Shown one piece after another: positions 16,313-24,994 of a stretch of DNA of 64,000 nt (positions are counted from its first letter, which is position 1; every line of letters begins with the position of its first letter). A program made the translations under genes and the position numbers. The stretch is from positions 1 to 64,000 of the forward strand of contig JAEZZY010000023.1 of NCBI GenBank assembly GCA_023418315.1, given 5' to 3'. Under the pieces are notes generated by a model. That model searched no databases and was not told the origin of the DNA. It saw only the letters and a list, made by a program, of their open reading frames with translations. This DNA is from Bacteroidota bacterium. Lineage in GTDB: Bacteria; Bacteroidota; Bacteroidia; Chitinophagales; Chitinophagaceae.

Positions 16313-16331
16313 CAGGTAAATTGCATGCTTT

Positions 16332-16352
16332 TTCGGAATTTGTAATTCCGAA
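16332..16352. repeat. Short palindrome, GGAATT type
   Basis: TTCGGAATT and AATTCCGAA form a perfect 9-base inverted repeat around TGT. A near copy (TTGGAATT, TGC, AATTCCTAA) lies at 21784-21803. The two could be members of a small dispersed palindromic repeat family, or possible module edges. Confidence 0.6.
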
Positions 16353-16436
16353 GAACAATGAAAATTATGCGTTCTATATCACGAACTCAAGTTTAAAAAA
16401 GTTTAAGTAAAATCGCCCTAAACTTCAATTTGGAAA

Positions 16437-16811
16437 ATGGCAAAAATTCACATGCAGCCTGATTGCGGAAATGCACCGAGAAAATTGTTTTTAAAAGACC
16501 TGAATGTTGCTTTGGCAAATGGCGATATCGAATTTTTTACAAAAAACATTCAAGACAACATAACCTGGGAAATGGTAGGCAAATGGCAAGTAACAGGAAA
16601 AGAAAGCTATTTAAAAAGTATAAAGGAACACAAACTATGGAAGGTTAAAGAACTGACTATTGACACAATCATCACGCACGGGCCGGACGCTTCTGTAAGC
16701 GGACAAATCAAAGCAGCTGACAATTCAGTATGTGCATTTTGTGATATTTACAGATTTAAAAGTACGGGCGGAACAATAATAAATTCAATAAAAACTTTTC
16801 TTATTCCATAA
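16437..16811 (+). CDS. SnoaL/NTF2-like protein
   Basis: A 124-residue protein with the cone-shaped NTF2-like pattern: an N-terminal helix with LFLKDLNVALANGDIEFFTK, then DNITWEMVGKWQVTGKESY, and C-terminal strands that include VCAFCDIYRFKSTGG. SnoaL-like proteins are isomerases, hydrolases or binding proteins with a hydrophobic pocket; no substrate can be named. No signal peptide is seen. It stands alone between repeat copy C and a spacer in front of the HxlR gene. Confidence 0.7.
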   Translation: MAKIHMQPDCGNAPRKLFLKDLNVALANGDIEFFTKNIQDNITWEMVGKWQVTGKESYLKSIKEHKLWKVKELTIDTIITHGPDASVSGQIKAADNSVCAFCDIYRFKSTGGTIINSIKTFLIP

Positions 16812-16985
16812 ACTTATGTACCTACACAAAAGACCAACGTAAAGCCAAAATAATTTGAATACCGAATCGTTCATAAGGTATTGCCGGAAACAGGTTAATC
16901 GGCTTCAATTGATTTTTTGTACTAACACAAATTCATTGTACAAAACTATCCGGTGTACCTATAAAACCGCCGCAACAAATCCCCG

Positions 16986-17312
16986 CTACTGAACATTCTT
17001 AACTCCCCAATTATATAAACTCAAAATGATTGGTTCTAATGCTTTTCCGCTTTCTGTCAAGGAATATTCTACCGTTGGCGGAACCGTGGCAAAGGCTTCC
17101 CTTTTTACCACATTATAGGCTTCCAAATTTTTCAATTCCTTGACCAGCATCCGGGTATTGATATTGGGTAAACTGCGTTCCAATTCCTTAAATCTTTTCT
17201 TTCCCGAAAACAATGTGTAGATAATCGGCATGGCCCATTTTCCACCAATGACACTCATTATACCTTCAATGGTACATTTTTCTTCAGTGGACTTAAACTT
17301 TTTTTTGCTCAT
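16986..17312 (-). CDS. HxlR-family transcriptional regulator
   Basis: A 108-residue winged-helix regulator. The family pattern is clear: VIGGKWAMPIIYTLFSGKKR, FKELERSLPNINTRMLVKEL and VEYSLTESGKALEPII. HxlR proteins act as dimers and often respond to reactive electrophiles or aldehydes. It is transcribed away from the Old Yellow Enzyme gene, the usual layout for a repressor and its target. Direct repeats in the shared promoter region are candidate binding sites. Confidence 0.9.
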   Translation of the reverse strand: MSKKKFKSTEEKCTIEGIMSVIGGKWAMPIIYTLFSGKKRFKELERSLPNINTRMLVKELKNLEAYNVVKREAFATVPPTVEYSLTESGKALEPIILSLYNWGVKNVQ

Positions 17313-17342
17313 AAACTGCTGATTTTACTTAAAGCTGTACTA

Positions 17343-17402
17343 CATGTAACTACTATACATTCATGTAACTACTTTCAAAAGTAAAGTATTGTTTTTTACT
17401 TT
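17343..17402. promoter_or_regulatory. Candidate HxlR operator region
   Basis: CATGTAACTACT occurs twice (17343-17354 and 17362-17373), 19 bases apart, about two turns of the helix. Next, AAAGTAAA (17378-17385) and TTTACTTT (17395-17402) form an inverted repeat around the likely -7 region in front of the reductase ATG at 17432. The divergent layout suggests joint control of both genes by HxlR. Binding is inferred. Confidence 0.5.
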
Positions 17403-17431
17403 GCAAGCGAAAAATAAAATCAGCAGAAAAA

Positions 17432-18550
17432 ATGAAATTATTAGAACCCATACAATTAGGTAAGCTTAGTTTAAAAAACAAAATGGTAATGGCGGCAATG
17501 ACAAGAAGCCGTGCCTACGTGGACGGAAATGTTACCGACTTGACAGTTGAATATTATACACAAAGAGCCAGTGCAGGCTTGATTATTTCCGAAGGCATCA
17601 ACATTTCAGAACAAGCTTTGGGCAGTCCGTTTACACCTGGAATTTTCACAAAAGAACAGATTGAAGCATGGAAAAAGGTAACAAAATCAGTTCACGACAA
17701 AGGCGGTAAAATCTTTGCTCAACTTTGGCACACGGGGCGTGTAGGGCATTCAGCAGATAGAAACGAAAAATTACCGGTGGCACCATCAGCCATCGCTATT
17801 ACCGGAATGCAGCATTTTACCGCACAAGGACCTAAAGATTTTGAAACGCCACACGAATTGACCCATTCAGAAATCAAACAAATCATAAAAGATTACGGTC
17901 AAGCTGCCAAAAATGCTATGAAAGCAGGTTTTGACGGTGTGGAGTTACACGCAGCCAACGGCTATTTGCCCAATCAATTTTTGGCAGAAAGTGCTAACCA
18001 ACGCACAGACGAATATGGCGGATGTATAGAAAACCGTAGTCGTTTTATTTTGGAGGTGATGCAGGAATTGATAAATGCTGTGGGTGGTGAAAAGGTGGGC
18101 ATAAAAATCTCTCCGCTCAATCCTTATGCCGGTATCGCGCTTGACGACCCAATAGCCACTTATTCCTATTTACTTTCAGAATTGAACAAAATGGATTTTG
18201 CCTTGGTGGAGTTAATGAAAAGGAATCCGATGTTTCCTTTATTGCCACACTATCCTAAGGACGATGAAATCGAGTTGTTCGGCAAACTTTCTACGCATAC
18301 ACTTATCGCCAACACGGCTTATAACCGAGAAAGCGCCGAGGCAGAACTTCAAAAAGGTATAGCCAAATTCATTTCATTTGGTGCCACATTTTTGGCGAAT
18401 CCGGACTTGCCCAAACGTTTTGAACTGAATGCAGAACTGAACCAAGCCGACAGAAACACTATGTTTGGCGGCGATGAAAAAGGTTATACAGACTATCCGT
18501 TTCTTGTGTTGAATAACGAGGAGCCTGATAGGCAACCTAACCTTAATTAA
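17432..18550 (+). CDS. Old Yellow Enzyme-family alkene reductase
   Basis: A 372-residue FMN-dependent oxidoreductase with a TIM barrel. Family markers are the N-terminal LGKLSLKNKMVMAAMTRSRA, FAQLWHTGR, the catalytic and FMN-contact segment ELHAANGYLPNQFLAESANQ, and YGGCIENRSRF. Such enzymes reduce activated C=C bonds using NAD(P)H and are often induced by electrophiles. The full length matches NemA/OYE proteins (about 360-370). A divergent HxlR regulator lies upstream. A truncated ABC permease begins just downstream. Confidence 0.92.
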   Translation: MKLLEPIQLGKLSLKNKMVMAAMTRSRAYVDGNVTDLTVEYYTQRASAGLIISEGINISEQALGSPFTPGIFTKEQIEAWKKVTKSVHDKGGKIFAQLWHTGRVGHSADRNEKLPVAPSAIAITGMQHFTAQGPKDFETPHELTHSEIKQIIKDYGQAAKNAMKAGFDGVELHAANGYLPNQFLAESANQRTDEYGGCIENRSRFILEVMQELINAVGGEKVGIKISPLNPYAGIALDDPIATYSYLLSELNKMDFALVELMKRNPMFPLLPHYPKDDEIELFGKLSTHTLIANTAYNRESAEAELQKGIAKFISFGATFLANPDLPKRFELNAELNQADRNTMFGGDEKGYTDYPFLVLNNEEPDRQPNLN

Positions 18551-18562
18551 GGCAAAACAGCG

Positions 18563-18931
18563 GGCACCGGTTACAGGGGCAGTTTATGGGTGTTGTATGC
18601 TTTCTTAGGACTTTTTCTGATTGCTATATTGGGCTTAGGATTGCTCATTTCCACCTTTGCTGGAACACAGCAACAGGCAATGTCAGTTGCTTTTTTCTTC
18701 ATTATGATTTTTATGCTGATGAGCGGATTTTTCACTTCACTTGACGGAATGCCAAGATGGGTTTACATCATTGCTAAACTCAATCCTGTAACCTATTTTA
18801 TTGAAATAGTGAGAATGGTAATGTTAAAAGGAAGCGGTTTTGCGGACATCAAAAATCATTTTTTGATTATGATAGGATTTGCGGGCTTGCTGAATGGATT
18901 AGCAATTTGGAATTACAGAAAAACAAGTTAG
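18563..18931 (+). pseudogene. Truncated ABC-2 permease (C-terminal part)
   Basis: About 120 codons match the C-terminal third of ABC-2-type permeases of the YhhJ/DrrB kind. Helices are visible in VLYAFLGLFLIAILGLGLLI and AFFFIMIFMLMSGFF, followed by the diagnostic SLDGMPRWVYIIAKLNPVTY and a last helix before a basic end. Intact members have about 370 residues, so the N-terminal two thirds and the ATPase partner are missing. The frame opens only 12 bases after the reductase stop, and no ATG stands at its beginning (a GTG lies at 18590). Likely the scar of a deletion that joined the reductase gene to a permease tail. Confidence 0.75.
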
Positions 18932-19348
18932 GGGCAACACTTATAGACGAACAACCCAACGCTTATGATAGCACATTTGTAATGCTTCCTGCCTTGCATA
19001 AACACATCGGTTTGGCAATATGACGCAACGACGAATATATGCTCAACTTATTGTTCGCTAATCGACTTCAGTTCCTGCCGAAGAATAACAACGAGCAATA
19101 GAATAAATAATGAAATTTTATTTATAAATTTAACAGCGGATAGGATCTCACGCGTTTTGGCAAGTTTGCAATCACTATAGCAGTAAAAAGAATATTCTCC
19201 TACCAACAACTGAAACCTCAACGTCTTGCTACAACAAAACTTGACAGTCATTCAGTGCAAATGATAATAAAAATGGAGTTCAGAGACCATTCCCAAAAAC
19301 GAGGCGAAACCGAAAAGCCAAACGAGTAGGAAATAAAATTAAATCAAT
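18932..19348. other. Intergenic, nothing recognised
   Basis: About 417 bases with stops in all frames. It contains a strand-biased stretch (GACGAACAACCCAACGC) of the same style as the module spacers. No repeat copy, terminator or gene family was recognised. Confidence 0.35.
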
Positions 19349-19882
19349 ATGCATATTACGAACTTAAAAATCGCAGTTTTAGCAATTATTTTTTTTGTAG
19401 GAATCACTTCCTGCTCTAAAGACAAAGAGGATAATACGAACGGTTTCAGTTGCGACAGCTATTGGGAAAAAGTAAACTTAAACAGCATCTGCAATTTGGA
19501 TTTTCCGAGCAGTTTTACATTTGATGCACCTCCACAGGCCGGAGCAACAACTATTTGTCAGGCAAATATGCTGGCAAATTCAGGAATCGGATACAACGAA
19601 ATCATTTTGATTATCAAAACACCCAGTGCAGAAAATGCTATCAGTTCTTTTGAGACGGAGAAAGCAGCTGTCCATTCCTTGCATACAGTATTGGAATTTG
19701 ATGGCAGTGGTGACCGCGGATATGTAATAGAAATGAATGGAGACCCTGCTGACTTGATATATCGGGTTCAAAAGGGAGCCTATATTGTGAAGTATAATTG
19801 TAAAGTGAACCCTGCACTACATAGCTGTCTTACACGAGCCAACCACGAAGCCTATGTGCGCGCTTTGGTTGCTAAACTTTAA
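19349..19882 (+). CDS. Lipoprotein of unknown function
   Basis: A 177-residue protein. The N-terminus has a basic start, a hydrophobic helix (IAVLAIIFFVG) and a lipobox ending in ITSC, so it should be lipid-anchored after cleavage before Cys22. Acidic residues follow the cysteine. The rest includes four further cysteines (CDSY, NSICNL, TICQ, NCKV region) that might pair, and no family I recognise. It stands alone between two gene-poor spacers in the island. Confidence 0.7.
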   Translation: MHITNLKIAVLAIIFFVGITSCSKDKEDNTNGFSCDSYWEKVNLNSICNLDFPSSFTFDAPPQAGATTICQANMLANSGIGYNEIILIIKTPSAENAISSFETEKAAVHSLHTVLEFDGSGDRGYVIEMNGDPADLIYRVQKGAYIVKYNCKVNPALHSCLTRANHEAYVRALVAKL

Positions 19883-19949
19883 ATGAGGACGATAACACGC
19901 AAAACAAGTCTGAAACAAAGCCGAAGACAACTAAAATCTGTTGCTAACA

Positions 19950-20059
19950 GGTATTGCCAAAAGCGGGACTGAACGACTTCTATTGGGCATTTATGCAAGG
20001 TTCCACATTCGTTTTTCGATAGAAGATTAGTGCTAAAAATCCCCGCCTTTTATAATACC
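19950..20059. repeat. Large imperfect stem-loop
   Basis: GGTATTGCCAAAAGCGGG at the left pairs, with a few mismatches, with CCCCGCCTTTTATAATACC at the right. About 73 bases lie between, including GCAAGGTTCCACATTCG and TTAGTGCTAAAAA. The structure spans about 110 bases between a lipoprotein gene and a Crp/Fnr gene. It resembles elements I remember at the ends of accessory genes in Bacteroidota; this recollection is unverified. It may be a mobile hairpin or a structured RNA leader. Confidence 0.5.
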
Positions 20060-20100
20060 CGATCCGATGGTGGCAATTTTACAAGACAGCGAATAACCTA

Positions 20101-20678
20101 TGACAGAACAGTTTTTTACATACACCGGCAAGTTTGTAAATTTCACACAAGCTGACAAAGAATTGCTGGCTTCGGCTTTGACGTTTAGACAAGTGAAAAC
20201 AAAAACTGAACTTGTTTCTTACAACAAGCGAACGGACGAATTATTTTTCCTGCTCAAAGGTTGCCATAGAAAATACTATGTAAAAGACGGAGAGCAAATA
20301 ACCATTTACATCACGGCAGAAAATAGTTTCATAGGAGCGTTTGACAGTTTTATTACTGGAACGCCAAGTGAAGAAACTATTGAAACCCTTGAACCCACTG
20401 AGTTGCTTGTACTTAAAAGAAAAGATTTGACCAGACTCTACAAAGAAATTCCTTTGATGAACGAGTTTGTGCGAAAAATTTTAGAACAAACGCTTATTCA
20501 GTTTCAACAAGCATTGACATCGTTCATTTTAGACAGCCCCGAAGAACGATACACAAAATTGCTTTCACAAAATCCCGAAATCCTGCAACGGGTTCCGCAA
20601 CACATGCTTGCCACTTATTTGGGCATTACAGCCACTTCGTTAAGCCGTATAAGAAAAAGAATTTTGGAAAAGGCATAG
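20101..20678 (+). CDS. Crp/Fnr-family regulator
   Basis: A 192-residue protein with an N-terminal cyclic-nucleotide-binding-like beta roll (LFFLLKGCHRKYYVKDGEQI, YITAENSFIGAFDSFITG) and a C-terminal helix-turn-helix (MLATYLGITATSLSRIRKRI). No cysteine cluster for an iron-sulfur centre is visible. The Arg that contacts cAMP phosphate in true CRP cannot be placed, so the ligand may differ or be absent. It is followed after 80 bases by an NAD-dependent epimerase gene, which it may control. The start is the first ATG; an overlapping longer frame adds nothing. Confidence 0.85.
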
Positions 20679-20758
20679 CCTTCTTTCTTGTCTTTTGTAA
20701 ACGCTTTCCGGTTTTACCCTTACCAACTTTGCATCGAATCATTAAAAATATGCAAAGT

Positions 20759-21766
20759 ATGAAACAGGTATTTGTAACAGGCGGGTCGGGTTTTGTAGGG
20801 CAAAACTTTATCCCAATGCTCATAGCAAACGGCTATAAAGTAAAAGCGTTAGCTCGTTCGCTAAAAGCCGTTCAAAAGCTCGAACAATTAGGGGCAACAG
20901 CCGTAAAAGGCGATTTAAACAACAAGCAAGCGTTGGAAATCGGTGTAAAGGATTGTGCTTCGGTATTTCATTTGGCGGCTTCGGTAGATTTTTTTGCCTC
21001 CGAAAAAGAACTCAAAAAACTGCACGTTGAAGCGACAAAACTTTTGCTGGAAATTGCCCAAAATGCCAAGGTGCAAAGGTTCGTGTATTTAAGCGCGGCT
21101 TCGGTAATTATGAATGGTAAACCTATCAAAAACGCTGACGAGACCTTTGTTTCAGATAAGATTATAGACGGCTATTCACGTACAAAACTGCAAGCCGAAA
21201 ATTTAGTTTTGAATGCAAATGCAAAAACCTTTCAAACCATTGCCGTAAGACCGCCATTGGTTTGGGGCAAAGGCGATCCGAATACATTGGCGGGTGTGAT
21301 GGAAGCCACTAAAAAAGGAAGAATGCAATTTATTGGCGGAGGTAATCATCGCGTAGTAACTTGCCATGTTTTAAATGTTTCTCACGCATTAATCTTAGCT
21401 GACCAATCAGCACAAAATGGTAAAACCTATTTTATTACTGACGGTGAAACACCGATATTCAAAGACTTTATTAAAAACTATGTGGCTACGCAAGGTGTAA
21501 CCATTCCCGAAAAAACTGTTTCATTAGCAATGGCAAAGCGCGTTGCATCGGTAATGGAATTTGTTTGGAAAATTTTTGGATTAAAAGGACACCCACCACT
21601 TTACAAGGGACTGGTAAATATTATGGGCGTAGAATTTACAACCAACGACAGCAAAGCAAAAAAGGAACTCGGCTATAAGCCATTTGTAACCATAGAGCAG
21701 GGACTTGACCTAATGAGAAAATACCCAAACCGCCACCCATATAGATTTGGCGAAATGGCGGATTAA
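20759..21766 (+). CDS. NAD-dependent epimerase/3-beta-HSD-like
   Basis: A 335-residue extended short-chain dehydrogenase. The Rossmann motif GGSGFVGQNF lies at the N-terminus, FHLAASVDFF and YLSAASV follow, and the catalytic YSRTK (YxxxK) is present. The overall style is that of 3-beta-hydroxysteroid dehydrogenase/isomerase or dihydroflavonol reductase relatives; the substrate is unknown. ATG codons at 20729 and 20750 are also in frame. The first lies within the probable promoter (AACTTTGC at 20734-20741), so 20759 or 20750 is preferred. It ends the accessory island; a GGAATT palindrome follows. Confidence 0.85.
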   Translation: MKQVFVTGGSGFVGQNFIPMLIANGYKVKALARSLKAVQKLEQLGATAVKGDLNNKQALEIGVKDCASVFHLAASVDFFASEKELKKLHVEATKLLLEIAQNAKVQRFVYLSAASVIMNGKPIKNADETFVSDKIIDGYSRTKLQAENLVLNANAKTFQTIAVRPPLVWGKGDPNTLAGVMEATKKGRMQFIGGGNHRVVTCHVLNVSHALILADQSAQNGKTYFITDGETPIFKDFIKNYVATQGVTIPEKTVSLAMAKRVASVMEFVWKIFGLKGHPPLYKGLVNIMGVEFTTNDSKAKKELGYKPFVTIEQGLDLMRKYPNRHPYRFGEMAD

Positions 21767-21783
21767 GTACAAAATACGACTCT

Positions 21784-21803
21784 TTGGAATTTGCAATTCC
21801 TAA
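21784..21803. repeat. Short palindrome, GGAATT type, second copy
   Basis: TTGGAATT and AATTCCTAA around TGC, one mismatch from a full inverted repeat. It is related to the perfect copy at 16332-16352 and lies at the right border of the island. Confidence 0.5.
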
Positions 21804-21866
21804 GAAGGGATAAAAAAGATCGCTACCCTTTCTGCTTTTATAGCAAAATTGTCTAAGCTGAATCCC

Positions 21867-21874
21867 TACTTTTG
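21867..21874 (+). promoter_or_regulatory. -7 element TACTTTTG before the MacB-like gene
   Basis: Matches TAnnTTTG and ends 9 bases before the ATG at 21884, so the transcript should have almost no leader. A longer frame starting at 21872 would lie inside the promoter and is rejected. Confidence 0.5.
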
Positions 21875-21883
21875 TCCTGCACT

Positions 21884-23113
21884 ATGCAGCAAATTATTTT
21901 TGACCTTACGCTGGCTTTTCGCGCGTTGAAGAACAACCGGCTGCGCTCTATACTGACCATCGCCATCATTGCGCTGGGGCTGTGGGCGCTGATCGGGATC
22001 CTCACCTGCATAGATGTGCTGGAAGCGAGCGTCAGCAAAAATTTCGGACGGCTGGGCGCTAATTCTTTTCAAATCACCAACGAGGTCATCAAGCGAAACC
22101 GCCGCGGGCGTATGCCGGTAGAATCAAAAAACATAGAATATGCCGAGGCAAAACAATTCAAAGAGCAGTTTGCTTTTCCTGCCGCCATAGGGTTGTCTAT
22201 GAGAGGATCGGGTATTTCTACGGTGCGCTATGGCTCGCTAAAAACCAATCCCAACATTAATACGATGGGCGTGGACGATCAGTACCTCAGCATAAGCGAT
22301 ACGAAACTAAGCCTCGGACGAAATTTCTCTGCTCATGAACTGACATCGGGCACACCGGTATGTATTATAGGCAATGGCGTTACGCAAAAGTTGTTTAAGA
22401 ACAAACCCAAAGACGCACTGGACAAAGTGATTTCCGTAGGCGATATCAAATACCGGGTAATCGGCGTGTGCGAATCGAAAGGGGGCAGCATGATCATGAA
22501 CATGGACAATACGGTGCTTATCCCCCTGCAAAATGCGCGGAATGTTTATGGAAATAATTCGATAGTCATCAGTGTGATGACTCATAGCGTAACGAGCAAA
22601 GCCGTAGCCGCGGAAGAAGCCGAAGGATTGTTTCGCAGAATACGGAAATTACCTTTAGGCAGCGAAAATAATTTTACGGTGATGCAAAACGACGGTATGG
22701 CGGAAAATTTCTTATCCATAGTAGGCTATATAGGCTGGGCAGCGCTGATTATAGGCATCATCACCCTGGTAGGCTCGGTAATCGGATTGATGAACATCAT
22801 GCTGGTATCGGTAGCAGAGCGCACCCGTGAAATCGGCATCAGCAAAGCACTGGGTGCCCGCTCTTCCGTCATCAAAAGGCAGTTTCTTACGGAAGCGATT
22901 TTGATCAGTTTATTTGGCGGCGGTATAGGCATCGTCATCGGCTTGCTGACCGGGAATATTCTCAGTCTGGTTTTCCAAACAGGGTTCATCATCCCCTGGC
23001 TATGGATAGGCGTAGGGGTAACCCTTTGTGCCGTAGTGGGCATTATTTCCGGTATTTTTCCGGCTATAAAAGCCGCTAAACTGGACCCTATTGTGGCGCT
23101 TCGGTATGAATAG
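21884..23113 (+). CDS. MacB-like ABC transporter permease
   Basis: A 409-residue inner-membrane protein with the MacB/FtsX layout: one N-terminal helix (RSILTIAIIALGLWALIGIL), a large periplasmic domain (about 50-270, MacB_PCD type), then three helices at the C-terminus. Family motifs LMNIMLVSVAERTREIGISK and ALGARSSVIKRQFLTEA are clear. Such proteins couple an ATPase to export or lipoprotein handling. No ATPase gene is adjacent, so the partner lies elsewhere. It begins the GC-richer core region to the right of the island. Confidence 0.88.
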   Translation: MQQIIFDLTLAFRALKNNRLRSILTIAIIALGLWALIGILTCIDVLEASVSKNFGRLGANSFQITNEVIKRNRRGRMPVESKNIEYAEAKQFKEQFAFPAAIGLSMRGSGISTVRYGSLKTNPNINTMGVDDQYLSISDTKLSLGRNFSAHELTSGTPVCIIGNGVTQKLFKNKPKDALDKVISVGDIKYRVIGVCESKGGSMIMNMDNTVLIPLQNARNVYGNNSIVISVMTHSVTSKAVAAEEAEGLFRRIRKLPLGSENNFTVMQNDGMAENFLSIVGYIGWAALIIGIITLVGSVIGLMNIMLVSVAERTREIGISKALGARSSVIKRQFLTEAILISLFGGGIGIVIGLLTGNILSLVFQTGFIIPWLWIGVGVTLCAVVGIISGIFPAIKAAKLDPIVALRYE

Positions 23114-23194
23114 GAAATCGAAGAACGGAGCTTTCAACTAACAAATGAAAATAACAAACGCAACTACCTAATCAACTACGCAACCAACCAAGCC

Positions 23195-24121
23195 GTGCAA
23201 GGAATCATTTACAAATCAACAGGAAGCTGGTATATTCTGAAAGATGAAAAGAATAGAGTGTGGAATGCGCGCATCAAAGGCAAGCTGAAGATTGACAAAG
23301 CGATTTCTTCCACCAATCCCGTGGCGGTAGGCGATAAGGTTGTTTTTGAAATTGAAGAGGACGAAACGAATACAGCCACTATAAAAGAAGTGATAGACCG
23401 GCATAATTATATCGTGCGCGTATCGCCGCATAATAAAAATCAAAAACACATCATCGCTGCCAACTTAGACCTTGCGCTGGTGGTAGCCACCCTCGCTTCG
23501 CCGCGTACGTCCACAGGATTTATAGACCGCTTTCTGATTACTGCCGAAGCCTATCATATACCCGCAGTCATCGTCATTAATAAAATAGATGTGCTGAAGG
23601 AAAAACATATTGCCGCACTGGAAGAATGGAAAGAACTATACGAAGCAGCCGGCTATAAAGTGCTTGCTTTATCCGCATTGGATGAACATTCACTCACTCC
23701 TTTGCGTGAAGTGCTGCGTGGAAAAACCACCTTGTTTAGCGGACACTCGGGCGTAGGGAAAAGCACACTGATCAACCAACTCATTCCCGATATAAGCCTC
23801 AAGACTACAGAGGTATCTGACTGGAGCGGCAAAGGGCAGCACACCACTACATTTGCCGAAATGCACGACATGCCCGCCGGCGGAGCTATCATTGACACGC
23901 CGGGCGTAAAAGAATTCGGACTGATAGATATAGAAAAAGAAGAGCTTGCCCATTATTTCCCTGAGATGCGCTTGCGGATGAAGGATTGTAAATTCAACAA
24001 CTGCCTGCATATAAATGAACCGGGCTGCGCTATAAAACAAGCCGTGAATGACGGAACCATCTCCATAGAGCGCTATGCAAATTACAGGACCATCATGGAT
24101 ACGATTCTTCCTAAATTTTGA
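23195..24121 (+). CDS. rsgA: Ribosome biogenesis GTPase RsgA
   Basis: A 308-residue GTPase that helps mature the 30S subunit. It has an N-terminal OB fold (SSTNPVAVGDKVVFEIEED), then a circularly permuted GTPase domain in the order G4 (VINKID), G5-like (ALSALDEHS), G1 (GHSGVGKST) and G3 (DTPGVKEFG). A C-terminal zinc-binding knuckle follows (CKFNNCLHINEPGC). The start is GTG at 23195, giving the family N-terminus MQGIIYKSTGSWY; no ATG fits. The length and order match RsgA of other Bacteroidota. Confidence 0.95.
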   Translation: MQGIIYKSTGSWYILKDEKNRVWNARIKGKLKIDKAISSTNPVAVGDKVVFEIEEDETNTATIKEVIDRHNYIVRVSPHNKNQKHIIAANLDLALVVATLASPRTSTGFIDRFLITAEAYHIPAVIVINKIDVLKEKHIAALEEWKELYEAAGYKVLALSALDEHSLTPLREVLRGKTTLFSGHSGVGKSTLINQLIPDISLKTTEVSDWSGKGQHTTTFAEMHDMPAGGAIIDTPGVKEFGLIDIEKEELAHYFPEMRLRMKDCKFNNCLHINEPGCAIKQAVNDGTISIERYANYRTIMDTILPKF

Positions 24122-24175
24122 ATTTTCGGTAATGAGTTGCTATTTCGCTATGAATGTTTTTAAAATCCTTTAATC

Positions 24176-24484
24176 ATGATCATTTACAACGTAACCATCA
24201 AGCTCGCACACAACATAGAAAAAGAATGGGTGCAATGGATGCTGCAAGAACACATGCCTGCGCTCTACGAAACCGGATTGTTTGAAAGCTATCAACTCTG
24301 CAAACTACTGGAACAGGATGAAACAGACGGCGTAACCTATGTAGCCCAATATCATTGCAAAAACCGGGAAAATTACGATAGCTATATCCGCGAATACGCC
24401 CAGCAGATGCGGGATGCAGGCTTTCAAAAATTCGGAGATCAATTCATAGCTTTCCGCACGGTAATGGAAAAAATAAAGCAGTAA
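24176..24484 (+). CDS. DUF4286 family protein
   Basis: A 102-residue small protein with the DUF4286 pattern (MIIYNVTIKLAHNIEKEW, HMPALYETGLFESYQLCKLL, and an Arg- or Tyr-rich end). The family is confined mainly to Bacteroidota and has a ferredoxin-like alpha-beta look. Its function is unknown. It follows rsgA on the same strand after 54 bases. Confidence 0.88.
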   Translation: MIIYNVTIKLAHNIEKEWVQWMLQEHMPALYETGLFESYQLCKLLEQDETDGVTYVAQYHCKNRENYDSYIREYAQQMRDAGFQKFGDQFIAFRTVMEKIKQ

Positions 24485-24619
24485 AACCCCTTCCAAACGC
24501 TTGTCTATAAAGCATTTAGCAAAACAGCACCGCCTCCTGCTGAAGGCGGCACAATGTGAATAAACTGTGGAAAGCTGCTACAGGCAAGGCTTTTAGCCGA
24601 AAATTTTTCCGACCTAATA

Positions 24620-24650
24620 TTTGGAACTGCCATAAACCTCACTATATTTG
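24620..24650 (+). promoter_or_regulatory. Consensus promoter of the HU gene
   Basis: TTTG at 24620-24623, a 19-base spacer, and TATATTTG at 24643-24650 match the Bacteroidota sigma-70 consensus TTTG-N19-TAnnTTTG at every fixed position. It is the best promoter in the window and suits a highly expressed gene. The ATG lies 43 bases after the -7 box. Confidence 0.8.
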
Positions 24651-24693
24651 CCTCACTTGAATTTATTTCTCACACCAAAAAAATTAAACAATC

Positions 24694-24975
24694 ATGAACA
24701 AAGCAGAAATGATCGATAAGATCGCAAAAGATGCCGGCGTCACCAAGACACAAGCTAATGATGCCATTGATGCATTTACCGACTGCGTAGTAGCTTCTTT
24801 GAAAAAAGGCGATCGCGTTACATTGGTAGGCTTCGGTACCTTCTCCGTGTCCGAACGTGCTGCACGCAATGGACGCAACCCACAAACAGGTGAAGTCATC
24901 AAAATCAAAGCTCGCAAAGTGCCTAAGTTCAAAGCCGGTAAAGAATTTTCTACTAAGATCTCTGGTAAGAAATAA
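24694..24975 (+). CDS. HU-family DNA-binding protein
   Basis: A 93-residue nucleoid protein that bends and compacts DNA as a dimer. The sequence follows HU throughout: NKAEMIDKIAKDAGVTKTQA, VTLVGFGTFSVSERAAR, and the DNA-binding arm GRNPQTGEVIKIKARKVPKF with the intercalating proline. It is preceded by a perfect consensus promoter and followed by a Rho-independent terminator whose T run serves as promoter for bTHX. The length is typical. Confidence 0.95.
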   Translation: MNKAEMIDKIAKDAGVTKTQANDAIDAFTDCVVASLKKGDRVTLVGFGTFSVSERAARNGRNPQTGEVIKIKARKVPKFKAGKEFSTKISGKK

Positions 24976-24994
24976 TTTTTTTATCGAATAAAAG

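Noticed and set aside
24530..24552. CCGCCT/AGGCGG hairpin before HU as a terminator
   Set aside because: A stem is present but no T run follows on either strand.
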